Part shown: positions 27,233 to 35,125 of the stretch, one piece after another | Numbering within the stretch: the first letter of the stretch is position 1 | How the letters are laid out: the number at the start of each line of letters is the position of its first letter | Source: Caldilineae bacterium | Lineage (GTDB): Bacteria; Chloroflexota; Anaerolineae; JAAEKA01 | Reading direction: 5' to 3' | Length of the DNA: 64,000 bases | Assembly: GCA_020634555.1 (NCBI GenBank) | Contig: JACKBK010000005.1 | Location: forward strand, 1 to 64,000 | Program-made: the position numbers and the translations under genes | The notes under the pieces: model-generated | What the model was told of the DNA's origin: nothing | The model's database searches: none | The model's input: only the letters and a program-made list of their open reading frames with translations

Positions 27233-28153
27233 TCAGAGGATACGCTGGCCTAACAGCGATGCGATGAGTTCTACAGCCAGCTCGGCGGTGCGATTGCCGT
27301 CGTCCAGAATCGGGTTGATCTCGACCACATCCAACGATGCCACCTTACCAGACTCGTTCAGGATCTCCATCAGCAGATGCGCCTCGCGGTAGCTCAACCC
27401 GCCGGGCACCGGAGTTCCGACTCCCGGCGCGGTATCGGGATCGATAGAGTCCATGTCGAGGCTGACGTGGATGCGCGCCAGGTGGTTGAGATGCCCCAGC
27501 GCGCGCCGGGCTACGGTCGCCATGCCCAGTTCGTCCACATCGCGCATGGTGTAGACGTGGATGCCGCTGGCCGCCAGGTTCTGGCGCTCCTCCGCGTCGA
27601 GGTCGCGGATGCCAATCATAGCGATCTCCTGCGGCCGTAACTTCGGACCGGGATGACCCAGGTCAACTAGATCAGGATGGCCGCGCCCGATCAGCGCAGC
27701 GACGGGCATACCATGGATGTTCCCCGACGGCGAGGTCTCGGGCAGGTTGAAGTCGCCGTGCGCGTCGATCCAGATCAACCCCAGCGGCCCGGTAGACGCT
27801 GTGCCCCCTACGGTGCCGATGGCGATGGAGTGATCGCCGCCAAGAAAGATGGGAAGCTCAGGCGTTGCAGCGCAGGATTTAGCCACTTCGTATATCGACA
27901 GGCAGGCCGCCACGACCTCCGGTAGGTGGCGCAGCCCGCCGCCAGAGGTTTCCGTCCACAGGTTCGCCTTGACAGAGCGTTCGTCGCGCCCGGGAACCTG
28001 GATGCTGCCGTCGTCCTCGACCTGGCAGCCGATGCGCGCCAGCCGCTCGTACAGACCCGCGTAACGCACCGCGCTGGGACCCATATCGACACCGCGGCGC
28101 TGCTGGCCCAGGTCCATCGGGATGCCGAGGATGCGAATCTGGGAGTGGTTCAT
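27233..28153 (-). CDS. rocF: Arginase
   Basis: A 306-residue ureohydrolase converting arginine to ornithine and urea. The binuclear Mn-binding signatures are complete: [20 protein letters not shown] and [16 protein letters not shown], followed by SLDVVEINP. The N-terminal [23 protein letters not shown] is diagnostic for arginase over agmatinase. The ATG at 28153 lies in a 4-bp overlap with the cupin gene, so the pair is translationally coupled. Confidence 0.92.
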   Translation of the reverse strand: MNHSQIRILGIPMDLGQQRRGVDMGPSAVRYAGLYERLARIGCQVEDDGSIQVPGRDERSVKANLWTETSGGGLRHLPEVVAACLSIYEVAKSCAATPELPIFLGGDHSIAIGTVGGTASTGPLGLIWIDAHGDFNLPETSPSGNIHGMPVAALIGRGHPDLVDLGHPGPKLRPQEIAMIGIRDLDAEERQNLAASGIHVYTMRDVDELGMATVARRALGHLNHLARIHVSLDMDSIDPDTAPGVGTPVPGGLSYREAHLLMEILNESGKVASLDVVEINPILDDGNRTAELAVELIASLLGQRIL

Positions 28154-28482
28154 GGGGTGTTGTTCTCCTGAAGGTGGGCTTCCCAACAAACGACACCTTG
28201 CGGGCCAACCACAGCGCTGTGACTTTCGCCCGCCGGCAGGTCAAGCCGATCACCTGCCAGCAGTTCAATCTGCATTTGGCGCTGCGGCAGTCCGAAGGTA
28301 ATCGATCCGCGGGCGACGTAGATGACCTTGTGGTACGGGTGGCTATGCGCATTGTACACATCACCCGGTCCATTGGACCATCTGTAAAACTGCAAACCTG
28401 CTTCGGTTAGCAAGCGGTCCAGAGCAGCTTCGTCCGGCGGATCGGCCCGCTGCCAGCGGATTACTCGCACCTGTGTCGTCAT
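28150..28482 (-). CDS. Small cupin-domain protein
   Basis: 110 residues forming one cupin barrel: the metal-binding motif lies in [22 protein letters not shown] and the second in [20 protein letters not shown]. Small single-domain cupins may be enzymes, sensors or storage-type folds. Coupled to arginase by an ATGA overlap, so a link to arginine or polyamine metabolism is possible but is only context. Confidence 0.82.
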   Translation of the reverse strand: MTTQVRVIRWQRADPPDEAALDRLLTEAGLQFYRWSNGPGDVYNAHSHPYHKVIYVARGSITFGLPQRQMQIELLAGDRLDLPAGESHSAVVGPQGVVCWEAHLQENNTP

Positions 28483-28527
28483 TTGTTTTGAGTCCTTCTT
28501 TCCGGCGCCAACGGTTGATGGTCAGCG

Positions 28528-28557
28528 ATTGTAGCATGCACGAACGATAACCCGCAA
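28528..28557 (-). promoter_or_regulatory. Promoter of the cupin-arginase pair
   Basis: On the minus strand: -35 TTGCGG, an 18-bp spacer and -10 TACAAT, about 45 bp upstream of the cupin ATG. Confidence 0.5.
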
Positions 28558-28704
28558 GCGCCAATCAGGGTCGAGCCTGGTTGAGTGGGATTTCAGCAGG
28601 CGATTTGTCAATTACACCATGTTGCGATACCATTTCCAACGCCCGGTTCGCAACTGTCTATCGGTCGATTTGAACGCTCGGATACCCCCAAGGAGGAACA
28701 ACCT

Positions 28705-29757
28705 ATGTCTCGCAGATTCCTGTTCGTCTCGGCAATTCTTGTCATGGCGGCGCTGCTGGCTGCCTGTGCGCCGCCGGCGACTCCGGTGCCTTCCGAACCA
28801 GCAGCCCAGCCGGCCGCAGCAGGCGAGCCAGGCAAGCTGGCTGTCTTCGGCGCCTATGCCACCGCCATCGAGGAACCGTGGGACGGCGTCATCCACGCGG
28901 CCCTCAACAAAGCCATGGAGGACGGCCGCATCGAGTACACTTACACCGACGACATCGGCTATGCCGGCGACATGGAGCGCGTCCTGCGCGAGGTCGCCGA
29001 GAAGAACAAGCCGGCCATCATCTTCGGCGACGCCTTCGGCAACGAAGAAGCCGTGCGCCGCGTCGCCAAGGATTTCCCGGAGATCGCCTTCGTCTTCGGC
29101 TCCGGCGGCGGGCCGGCTGAGCCGAACTTCTCGGTCTTCGACAACTGGATCCACGAGCCGGCCTATCTGAGCGGCATGCTGGCCGGTGGCCTGACCAAGA
29201 GCCACGTTATCGGCGTCGTGGGTGGTCTGCCTGTGCCCGAGGTCAACCGGATTGTCAACGCGTTCACGGCCGGCGCGGCATCGGTGAACCCCGATGTGGA
29301 CGTCAAGACGACCTTCATCAACAGTTGGTTCGACCCGGCAGCGGCCAAGGAAGCCGCGCTGGCCCAGATCGACGCCGGCGCGGACGTCCTTTTCGCCGAG
29401 CGCTTCGGCGTTATCGAGGCCGCCGCGGAGAACGGCCTTTGCTCCTTCGGCAACATGAGCGACCAGAAGGACCTGGCGCCCGAGTCCGTGGTCAGCGGCC
29501 CCGTGTGGAACATGCAGCCCACAGTGGACTACATCGTCAAGCAGGTCGAGGCCGGCGCTTATACCGCCCAGGACCTCAAGGACTTCAGCATGGTCGCCAA
29601 GGGCGGCGCGGACCTGGCGCCCATCAACATGGACGTCACCTGTGGGCTGACGCAGGAGTTGGTTGACCAAGTCAAAGCCAAGGAAGACGAAATCAAGAGC
29701 GGCCTCTTCCGCGTCGACATCACCGAATCGCCGCCGGCATCGTCGGCCGGGCAGTAG
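28705..29757 (+). CDS. BMP-family substrate-binding lipoprotein of a nucleoside/nucleobase ABC importer
   Basis: 350 residues. Lipobox LLAAC (C21) after a typical signal, then a short Pro/Ala linker and the two-lobed BMP/PnrA fold: LAVFGAYATAIEEPWDG, IIFGDAFGNEEAVRRVAKDFPEI, HVIGVVGGLPVPEVNRIVNAF, ADVLFAERFGVIEAA. BMP proteins bind purine or pyrimidine nucleosides or bases. The start follows CAAGGAGGAACAACCT. First gene of a five-gene transport operon that ends with cytosine deaminase, which suggests cytosine or cytidine as ligand. Confidence 0.9.
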   Translation: MSRRFLFVSAILVMAALLAACAPPATPVPSEPAAQPAAAGEPGKLAVFGAYATAIEEPWDGVIHAALNKAMEDGRIEYTYTDDIGYAGDMERVLREVAEKNKPAIIFGDAFGNEEAVRRVAKDFPEIAFVFGSGGGPAEPNFSVFDNWIHEPAYLSGMLAGGLTKSHVIGVVGGLPVPEVNRIVNAFTAGAASVNPDVDVKTTFINSWFDPAAAKEAALAQIDAGADVLFAERFGVIEAAAENGLCSFGNMSDQKDLAPESVVSGPVWNMQPTVDYIVKQVEAGAYTAQDLKDFSMVAKGGADLAPINMDVTCGLTQELVDQVKAKEDEIKSGLFRVDITESPPASSAGQ

Positions 29758-29863
29758 GGAGAAGAAAGGGAAAGGAAGGAAAGAAGGGAAACAAGGGAAA
29801 CCGGACGCCGGTCGTTCCCTTTTCCTTCCTTTCCCTCCTTTCCTTCTTTTCCCTGATAACGAC
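29758..29863. repeat. Polypurine/polypyrimidine inverted repeat
   Basis: Starting right after the stop codon, a ~45-bp run of AAGGAAAG/GGGAAAC units is followed by the spacer GGACGCCGG and a ~45-bp complementary run of TTCCTTCC/CCCTCCTTT. The RNA could form a long GA/UC hairpin between the binding-protein and ATPase genes; the purine strand asymmetry could also support triplex DNA. Confidence 0.85.
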
Positions 29864-29878
29864 AACGCACATTCCACA

Positions 29879-31426
29879 ATGACTCCTCCCTCGATCGCCG
29901 TCGAGATGCGTGGGATCACCAAGCGATTCGGATCGCTGGTTGCCAACGACCAGGTCGACTTCACGCTGGGCCGTGGGCAGATCCACGCGCTGCTGGGTGA
30001 GAACGGCGCTGGCAAGACCACCCTGATGCGCATCCTCTACGGCCTTTACAGCGCCGACGAGGGCGACATCGCGGTGGACGGCCAGCCGGCCAGCATTCGC
30101 GCGCCCAGGGACGCCATCGCTCTGGGCATCGGCATGGTGACGCAGCACTTCGCTCTGGTGCCGCCGCTGTCGGTTACGGAGAACGTGGTGCTCGGCCACA
30201 ATCTAGGCGTGCGCCTGAAGCTGGAGGACGCCCATCGCCGGGTAGCTGAGGCAGCAGCACGCTACGGTGTGGAGGTCGAGCCGCGCGCGCTGGTCAGAGA
30301 CCTGTCGGTGGGCGAGCGCCAGCGGGTTGAGATACTCAAGGCACTCTACCGCGATGCCCGCGTGCTGATCCTGGACGAGCCGACGGCAGTGCTCGCGCCG
30401 CAGGAAGTGGACCAGCTTTTCGAAGGGCTGCGACGGTTGCGCGCGGATGGACTCTCTGTGGTCTTTATCAGCCACAAGCTGCGCGAGGTGATGAACATCA
30501 CCGATCATGTAACCGTCCTGCGCGGCGGGCAGGTGGCTGGCGTTGTGCAAACCAGCGCCACCACGCCGGCAGAGATGGCGCGCATGATGGTCGGCCGGAC
30601 GACCTTCGGGATGCCCTCGCTGGATGAGGCGTCGGCGGCCAGGTCGGCCGCACAGCCGGTGCTGCGGCTGGAAAGTGTCGGGGCCCTCGATAACAAGGGG
30701 CTGGCTGCGTTGAAGGGCGTGACGTTCGACGTGTATGAGGGCGAGATCATGGGGCTGGCCGGCGTCTCCGGCAACGGCCAGAGCGAGCTGGCGCAGGTGC
30801 TGCAAGGCACGCGGGCCTGCACAGCCGGCCGCATCATCGTTGTTGACCAGGACGTGTCTGGCGCCGATCCCGAGCGTATCATGAAGGCGGGTGTCGGCAG
30901 GATTCCCGAGGACCGCCACGCCAGCGTTGTCCCGGAGATGACCGTGGCGCAAAACATGGCGCTGGAACACCTGGGCGAGTTCACCAGCAACGGTTCCCTC
31001 GACCGGCACAAGATCCGCCAGCACGCGGAAAAGCTGATCGCCGAATACCAGATCAAGGCGAAGCCCGACGATCGTATCCGCACGCTGTCGGGTGGCAACA
31101 TGCAAAAGGTGATCCTGGCGCGGGTGATGGAGCGCAACCCGCGCGTGATCATCGTCTCGCAGCCAACCCGCGGCCTCGACATCGGCGCGACCGAGTACGT
31201 GCGCTCGCGGCTGCTGGAGCAGCGCCGGCGCGGCGCAGCCATCCTGCTGATCTCCGAGGACCTGGACGAGATCCTCGAACTCTCCGACCGGGTCGCGGTC
31301 ATCTACGAGGGCCAGATTCAGGGGATTTTGCCGCGCACCGAAGCCGATCCCGAACGGCTGGGCCTGCTGATGGCCGGCGCAGAAACTTCACAAGAAACAC
31401 CTCATGGGCCTCAAGATCGAGCGTAA
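29879..31426 (+). CDS. Nucleoside ABC importer ATPase with two nucleotide-binding domains
   Basis: 515 residues carrying two ABC domains in one chain, as in RbsA/YufO. Domain 1: Walker A GENGAGKTTLM, signature LSVGERQRVEILKALYR, Walker B VLILDEPTAVLAP. Domain 2: degenerate Walker A region GVSGNGQSELAQV, signature LSGGNMQKVILARVM and VIIVSQPTRGLDIGATE. Such degenerate second sites are usual in this family. The ATG at 29879 fits the domain start; the longer frame runs through the polypurine hairpin and is rejected. It overlaps the permease start by 23 bp. Confidence 0.93.
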   Translation: MTPPSIAVEMRGITKRFGSLVANDQVDFTLGRGQIHALLGENGAGKTTLMRILYGLYSADEGDIAVDGQPASIRAPRDAIALGIGMVTQHFALVPPLSVTENVVLGHNLGVRLKLEDAHRRVAEAAARYGVEVEPRALVRDLSVGERQRVEILKALYRDARVLILDEPTAVLAPQEVDQLFEGLRRLRADGLSVVFISHKLREVMNITDHVTVLRGGQVAGVVQTSATTPAEMARMMVGRTTFGMPSLDEASAARSAAQPVLRLESVGALDNKGLAALKGVTFDVYEGEIMGLAGVSGNGQSELAQVLQGTRACTAGRIIVVDQDVSGADPERIMKAGVGRIPEDRHASVVPEMTVAQNMALEHLGEFTSNGSLDRHKIRQHAEKLIAEYQIKAKPDDRIRTLSGGNMQKVILARVMERNPRVIIVSQPTRGLDIGATEYVRSRLLEQRRRGAAILLISEDLDEILELSDRVAVIYEGQIQGILPRTEADPERLGLLMAGAETSQETPHGPQDRA

Positions 31427-32459
31427 CCCGGCCCCGGTCTGGTTCCGGCCGCTGATCCCGCTGTTGGCGATTGCGTTGACTTTCGCCATCACCAGCACGC
31501 TGGTGCTACTGGTCAAAGCCAACCCGCTGCAGGCCTACTACTACTTCCTGGCCGAACCGCTGTCCAGCCGCGTCAGCATCATCGAGGTGCTGGTCAAGTC
31601 CACGCCGCTGCTGCTGACCGGCGCTGCGGTGACGTTCGCGTTTGTCGGCGGCTTTTGGAACATCGGCGCCGAGGGTCAGCTTCTGGCAGGCGCCACAGCC
31701 GCGACGGCCATCGGCTTGCAAATGGACGGCGTGTCGCCGCTGATCGCTCTGCCGTTGATGATCGCTGGCGGCTTCGCGGCGGGCATGGCGTGGGTGCTGA
31801 TCCCCGCGCTAATGCGGGTCAAGCTGGCCATCGACGAGGTGGTCACCACGCTGCTGCTCAACTCGGTGGCGTTGCTGGGCGTCAGCGCATTGCTCAATGG
31901 GCCGTGGCGCGACCCGATCAGCCAGTGGCCGCAGTCACCGGAGATCGCTGCGTCCGCCATGTTCCCGAAGCTGATTCCCCGCTCCCGACTGCACCTCGGC
32001 TTTGTTCTCGCCATCGTGATCATTGTTGTGATGTGGTTCGTCCTGAGCCGCACCGCCTTTGGCCTACGGATGCGGGCGGTGGGGATGAGCCCGGACGCGG
32101 CGCGCTTTGCCGGCATCAAGGTCGAACGGACGCTGCTGATCTCAGCGCTGGCCAGCGGCGGCATCGCCGGTCTGGCCGGCGTCAGCGAGGTCGCCGGCAT
32201 TCACTTCCACCTGATTGACGCCATCTCCGGCGGCAACGGCTACACCGGCATCATCGTCGCGACCCTCGGCGGGCTGAATCCGTGGGGCGCCGGCCTGGCC
32301 GCGCTGTTCATCGGCGTCATCGACACCGGCAGCCAGTCGGTCAGCCGCGCGCTGGGGGTGCCGGTCTACCTGGGTGATGTGATCTTAGCAACTTTGCTGC
32401 TGGTCACGCTGGCGATGCTGCTGTTGCAGAGGTATCGGGTGAGTTGGAGTAGAGAGTAG
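31404..32459 (+). CDS. Nucleoside ABC importer permease 1 (BPD_transp_2 family)
   Basis: A 351-residue membrane protein with about nine to ten helices, of the YufP/BmpB type. Family landmarks: FVGGFWNIGAEGQLLAGA, the helix-breaking VVTTLLLNSVALLG, FGLRMRAVGMSPDAARFAGI (coupling-helix region) and GLAGVSEVAGI. It overlaps the ATPase gene by 23 bp. Its TAG stop is the first part of the octamer array that follows. Confidence 0.9.
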   Translation: MGLKIERNPAPVWFRPLIPLLAIALTFAITSTLVLLVKANPLQAYYYFLAEPLSSRVSIIEVLVKSTPLLLTGAAVTFAFVGGFWNIGAEGQLLAGATAATAIGLQMDGVSPLIALPLMIAGGFAAGMAWVLIPALMRVKLAIDEVVTTLLLNSVALLGVSALLNGPWRDPISQWPQSPEIAASAMFPKLIPRSRLHLGFVLAIVIIVVMWFVLSRTAFGLRMRAVGMSPDAARFAGIKVERTLLISALASGGIAGLAGVSEVAGIHFHLIDAISGGNGYTGIIVATLGGLNPWGAGLAALFIGVIDTGSQSVSRALGVPVYLGDVILATLLLVTLAMLLLQRYRVSWSRE

Positions 32460-32511
32460 GTAGGTAGGCAAGTAGGCAAGTAGACAGGTAGGCAAGTAGA
32501 CAAGTAGGTAC
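32456..32511 (+). repeat. Octamer array, left arm of the S23-containing insertion
   Basis: Seven head-to-tail 8-bp units with consensus GTAGRCAR (GTAGGTAG, GTAGGCAA, GTAGGCAA, GTAGACAG, GTAGGCAA, GTAGACAA, GTAGGTAC). The first unit begins one base before the TAG stop of permease 1. It is complementary to the array at 33113-33176 at about 45 of 56 positions; most differences are purine transitions. Confidence 0.92.
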
Positions 32512-32630
32512 GCGGGTTGAATATCAGTTAGGTGCGCACAGTTGGACGTTGGTTGAGATGTGGCTGGGTGGTACGCAGGGCTTGCAACGATTACTCCCAA
32601 GCGATGACGCGAGAGAATGAAGACACAACT

Positions 32631-33101
32631 ATGACAAACTCATCTGGGCGCAGTGAGGGAACGCGCGGTTTTGAAGATCTGATCTGTTGGCAACTCGCGC
32701 GGCGTTTGATGCACGAATGTCACGCGCTAGCCGCAACATTTCCTGCCATTGAACGCTATGACTTGACTCTCCAGATCCGCAAATCCACCAAGAGTGGCAT
32801 GTCCAATATCAGCGAAGGTTATGGCCGCTATCACTACCTGGACAGCCTGCGTTTCTATTACATTGCACGCGGGTCGATCAACGAGTCCATAAACCATATT
32901 ATTACGGCGCGCGACTTGGATTACATGGATCAGCCGCGGTTTCAAGAGCTTTATGAGCTTGGACGCGAGGCAGAACGGAGTCTAAACGGCTTCATCAGCT
33001 ACGTCAGACGACAGAGACTGGGATCAAAGGAGTTCGGAGACCGATTCGTAACTGAAAGCCTGAACATGGACTCCGTTCCGGATACAGACAAAGCATCATA
33101 A
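32631..33101 (+). CDS. Four-helix-bundle protein (S23 / 23S-rRNA-intervening-sequence family)
   Basis: 156 residues. Family signatures: GFEDLICWQLARRLMHEC, LTLQIRKSTKSGMSNISEGYG, FYYIARGSINESINHI and a final long helix with EAERSLNGFISYVRRQR. Members occur inside rRNA intervening sequences and as relatives of the Avd protein of diversity-generating retroelements; they are basic bundles able to contact nucleic acid, but their function is unresolved. Possible starts are 32631 and 32604, neither with a strong ribosome-binding site. The gene lies between the two permeases of an importer and is flanked by inverted octamer arrays, the layout of an rRNA intervening sequence but in an mRNA. Confidence 0.88.
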   Translation: MTNSSGRSEGTRGFEDLICWQLARRLMHECHALAATFPAIERYDLTLQIRKSTKSGMSNISEGYGRYHYLDSLRFYYIARGSINESINHIITARDLDYMDQPRFQELYELGREAERSLNGFISYVRRQRLGSKEFGDRFVTESLNMDSVPDTDKAS

Positions 33102-33112
33102 CACCTCAAAAC

Positions 33113-33176
33113 TTACCTACCTGTCTACCTATCTACTTGTCTACTTGTCTACCTGTCTACCTGTCTACTTGTTTCC
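33113..33176 (-). repeat. Octamer array, right arm of the S23-containing insertion
   Basis: Seven clear units (plus a diverged eighth) of YTGTCTAC, i.e. GTAGACAR on the minus strand, in the opposite orientation to the left arm. It ends 6 bp before the ATG of permease 2, leaving that gene without a normal ribosome-binding site. Confidence 0.92.
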
Positions 33177-33182
33177 CCAACC

Positions 33183-34130
33183 ATGAGCGACATCCTTTCC
33201 ACCACCTTCCTCGTTGGCCTGATCGCCGCCACCCTGCGCGTCGCCACGCCGCTGGTATTCGGCACCGTCGGCGAGGTGATCACCGAGCGCGCCGGGATTC
33301 TCAACCTGGGCATCGAGGGGATCATGTTCCTGGGCGCGTTCGTGGGATTCGCCGCGGCGGCCAAGGCTGAAGCGGCAGGAGTCGCGGGCTATCTGTGGAT
33401 TGGCCTGCTGGCCGCGGTGGTCTCTGGGCTACTGATGGCGCTGTTGATGGGGTTGCTGACGGTGACCTTGGGTCTCAACCAGCACGTGTCGGGTCTCGGC
33501 ATCACGCTGCTGGCGACTGCGTTGTCGCTGTTCGGTTTCCGCGTCGTTTTCGGCGAGAGTAGCGTGTTGCCGTCCATCGACCCGTTTCCGCAGCTTGCTC
33601 CGCTGGGAAAGGACTTGCTCATCAGTCCAATCTTCGCGCAGTATTTGCTGACCTACGTGGCTTTTCTGGTGGTCGTGCCGCTGGGTTGGTGGGTTCTGTT
33701 CCGCACCAACTTCGGGCTGAACCTGCGCTCTGTGGGAGAAAACCCGGAAGCAGCGGACGCCGCCGGCATCAACGTGTTTCGCACCCGCTACGCCGCGCTG
33801 CTCATCGGCGGCGCGCTGATGGCGGCCGGCGGTGCGTTCCTGTCGCTGGCGCAGTTGGGCGCGTTCTCGCCGGGCATCATCGCCGGCCGCGGCTGGGTCT
33901 GTATCGCGCTGGTGATCTTCGCCCGCTGGAATCCTGTGCGCGGGATGCTGGGCGCGCTGTTGTTCGGCGGCGTCTTTGCACTGCAACTGCGCTTGCAGAC
34001 ACTGGGCTTCGCACTGCCCTATGAGGTGTTGTTGGCGCTGCCTTACCTGGTCACCATCGCCGCGCTGGCCATCGCCGGTCGCAACGCCGCCTACCCCGGC
34101 GCGTACCTGAAACCGTACAGGCGGGAATGA
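33183..34130 (+). CDS. Nucleoside ABC importer permease 2 (BPD_transp_2 family)
   Basis: 315 residues with about eight helices, YufQ/BmpC-like. Landmarks: TPLVFGTVGEVITERAGILN, LGIEGIMFLGAFVGF, LGLNQHVSGLGITLLAT, FGLNLRSVGENPEAADAAGI (coupling helix) and IIAGRGWVCIALVIFARWNP. It pairs with permease 1 but is separated from it by 723 bp carrying the S23 element. No Shine-Dalgarno is visible in the pyrimidine-rich array just upstream, so translation may depend on RNA structure or processing. Confidence 0.92.
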   Translation: MSDILSTTFLVGLIAATLRVATPLVFGTVGEVITERAGILNLGIEGIMFLGAFVGFAAAAKAEAAGVAGYLWIGLLAAVVSGLLMALLMGLLTVTLGLNQHVSGLGITLLATALSLFGFRVVFGESSVLPSIDPFPQLAPLGKDLLISPIFAQYLLTYVAFLVVVPLGWWVLFRTNFGLNLRSVGENPEAADAAGINVFRTRYAALLIGGALMAAGGAFLSLAQLGAFSPGIIAGRGWVCIALVIFARWNPVRGMLGALLFGGVFALQLRLQTLGFALPYEVLLALPYLVTIAALAIAGRNAAYPGAYLKPYRRE

Positions 34131-34135
34131 GTTCT

Positions 34136-34190
34136 TGCCACGAATTACGCGAATTTCACCAATCAATCCAATTCGTGAAATTCGTGGCCG
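34136..34190. repeat. Inverted repeat GCCACGAATT between permease 2 and cytosine deaminase
   Basis: The left arm GCCACGAATTACGCGAATTT (34138-34157) is nearly complementary to the right arm AATTCGTGAAATTCGTGGC (34171-34189), with CACCAATCAATCC between. It starts within ten bases of the permease stop. Confidence 0.82.
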
Positions 34191-34208
34191 ACGAAGGAAG
34201 ACCATCAC

Positions 34209-34646
34209 ATGGACAAGTTCATGCAAGCTGCCATCGACGAAGCGAAACTGGGGTTGGCCGAGGGCGGCATCCCTATCGGATCGGTGCTGGTCATCGACGG
34301 CGAGATCGTGGGTCGCGGCCACAACCGGCGTGTGCAGCGCGGCAGCGCGATCCTGCACGCCGAGATGGACGCGCTGGAGAACGCCGGCCGGCTGGCGGCC
34401 AAAGACTACCAGCGCGCCGTGCTCTATTCCACCCTCTCGCCGTGCGACATGTGCAGCGGGACCGTGCTGCTCTACAAGATCCCGAAGATCGTCATCGGTG
34501 AAAACCGGACGTTTCAAGGCCCCGAGGAGTACGTACGCTCGCGCGGCGTCGAGTTGGTGATTCTGGACGACCCGGCCTGCATCCGGTTGATGGAGGAGTT
34601 CATCGCCGCGCGGCCGGAGCTGTGGAACGAGGATATCGGCGAATAG
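34209..34646 (+). CDS. Cytosine deaminase, yeast Fcy1-like
   Basis: 145 residues of the zinc-dependent CDA fold: HAEMDALENAGR supplies the His ligand and proton-shuttling Glu, and STLSPCDMCSGTVLLY the two Cys ligands. GRGHNRRVQRGSAILHAEMD and KIVIGENRTFQGPEEYVRSRGVELVILDD resemble fungal cytosine deaminase more than tRNA-adenosine deaminase TadA. It would convert cytosine to uracil. Last gene of the BMP importer operon, so import and deamination of a pyrimidine base seem linked. Confidence 0.88.
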   Translation: MDKFMQAAIDEAKLGLAEGGIPIGSVLVIDGEIVGRGHNRRVQRGSAILHAEMDALENAGRLAAKDYQRAVLYSTLSPCDMCSGTVLLYKIPKIVIGENRTFQGPEEYVRSRGVELVILDDPACIRLMEEFIAARPELWNEDIGE

Positions 34647-34655
34647 GAGACTGAC

Positions 34656-34699
34656 GCGACAAGGCTGTCTGCGCATTGCCGCGCAGACAGCCTTGTCGC
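34656..34699. terminator. Perfect 19-bp hairpin between convergent genes
   Basis: The arm GCGACAAGGCTGTCTGCGC and its exact complement enclose ATTGCC. There is no T run on the plus side (GCTGTGTAACC), so termination may be inefficient or the hairpin may protect the 3' end. It lies 10 bp after the deaminase stop and 17 bp from the end of the next minus-strand gene. Confidence 0.8.
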
Positions 34700-34715
34700 T
34701 GTGTAACCGGGAAAC

Positions 34716-34913
34716 TTAGCGGTTGTTGCTGCTGTTCTTCATCACCAGCGGCAGCCACGTCCGCACCTTCTGGTCGTAGAGAACGCTGTTCAGGCGCGCG
34801 GCCGTCGCTTCCAGCGGCTGGTAGGGCAAGCCGATCATGGGCAGCAGCGCCAGACTCATCGCCAGAACCGTGACAATCAACATTGCGCGCACTGTCCTTT
34901 TCAATCCGTTCAT
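34716..34913 (-). CDS. Small exported protein with C-terminal LPLVMKN motif
   Basis: 65 residues: a signal peptide (basic NGLKR, hydrophobic AMLIVTVLAMSLALLPMI), about 25 polar residues, then TWLPLVMKNSSNNR at the end. LPLVxKN/LPLVxRN motifs are recurrent in surface proteins of Chloroflexota, usually as a linker or anchor; here it terminates a mini-protein. A GGAGGT stretch 6 bp upstream of the ATG supports translation. An overlapping frame starting at 34917 has no such features. Confidence 0.7.
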   Translation of the reverse strand: MNGLKRTVRAMLIVTVLAMSLALLPMIGLPYQPLEATAARLNSVLYDQKVRTWLPLVMKNSSNNR

Positions 34914-35125
34914 TCAAACCTCCGTTCTACAAGGTTACCGATCCATTTCGAGTTTGCAGGCTGGTCGCCCGTGAGTCTTGCGGCCTCAGCGCTGTTGAAT
35001 ACAATACGTGTGCGCGTGCGCAAATGGATTGACGGCGCAACAAGACGATCACTGATGTCCGCGCGTTTGCGGCGCTCGTGCCGCGGCAGCGCTGGCAGAG
35101 TCCAACAAAAAGGAGAATAACCACG

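Noticed and set aside
28612..30033. Minus-strand open frame of 473 codons
   Set aside because: Complement of the BMP lipoprotein gene and the polypurine hairpin; no start signal or motif.
32456..32511. Octamer array as a CRISPR or VNTR in a gene
   Set aside because: No spacers; outside coding sequence; matched by an inverted partner array, so treated as an element border.
33429..34676. Minus-strand open frame of 415 codons
   Set aside because: Antisense to permease 2 and cytosine deaminase, both well supported.
34600..34917. 105-codon minus-strand frame
   Set aside because: It overlaps the small exported protein in another frame, runs through the hairpin and has no signal or site; the 65-residue frame has both.
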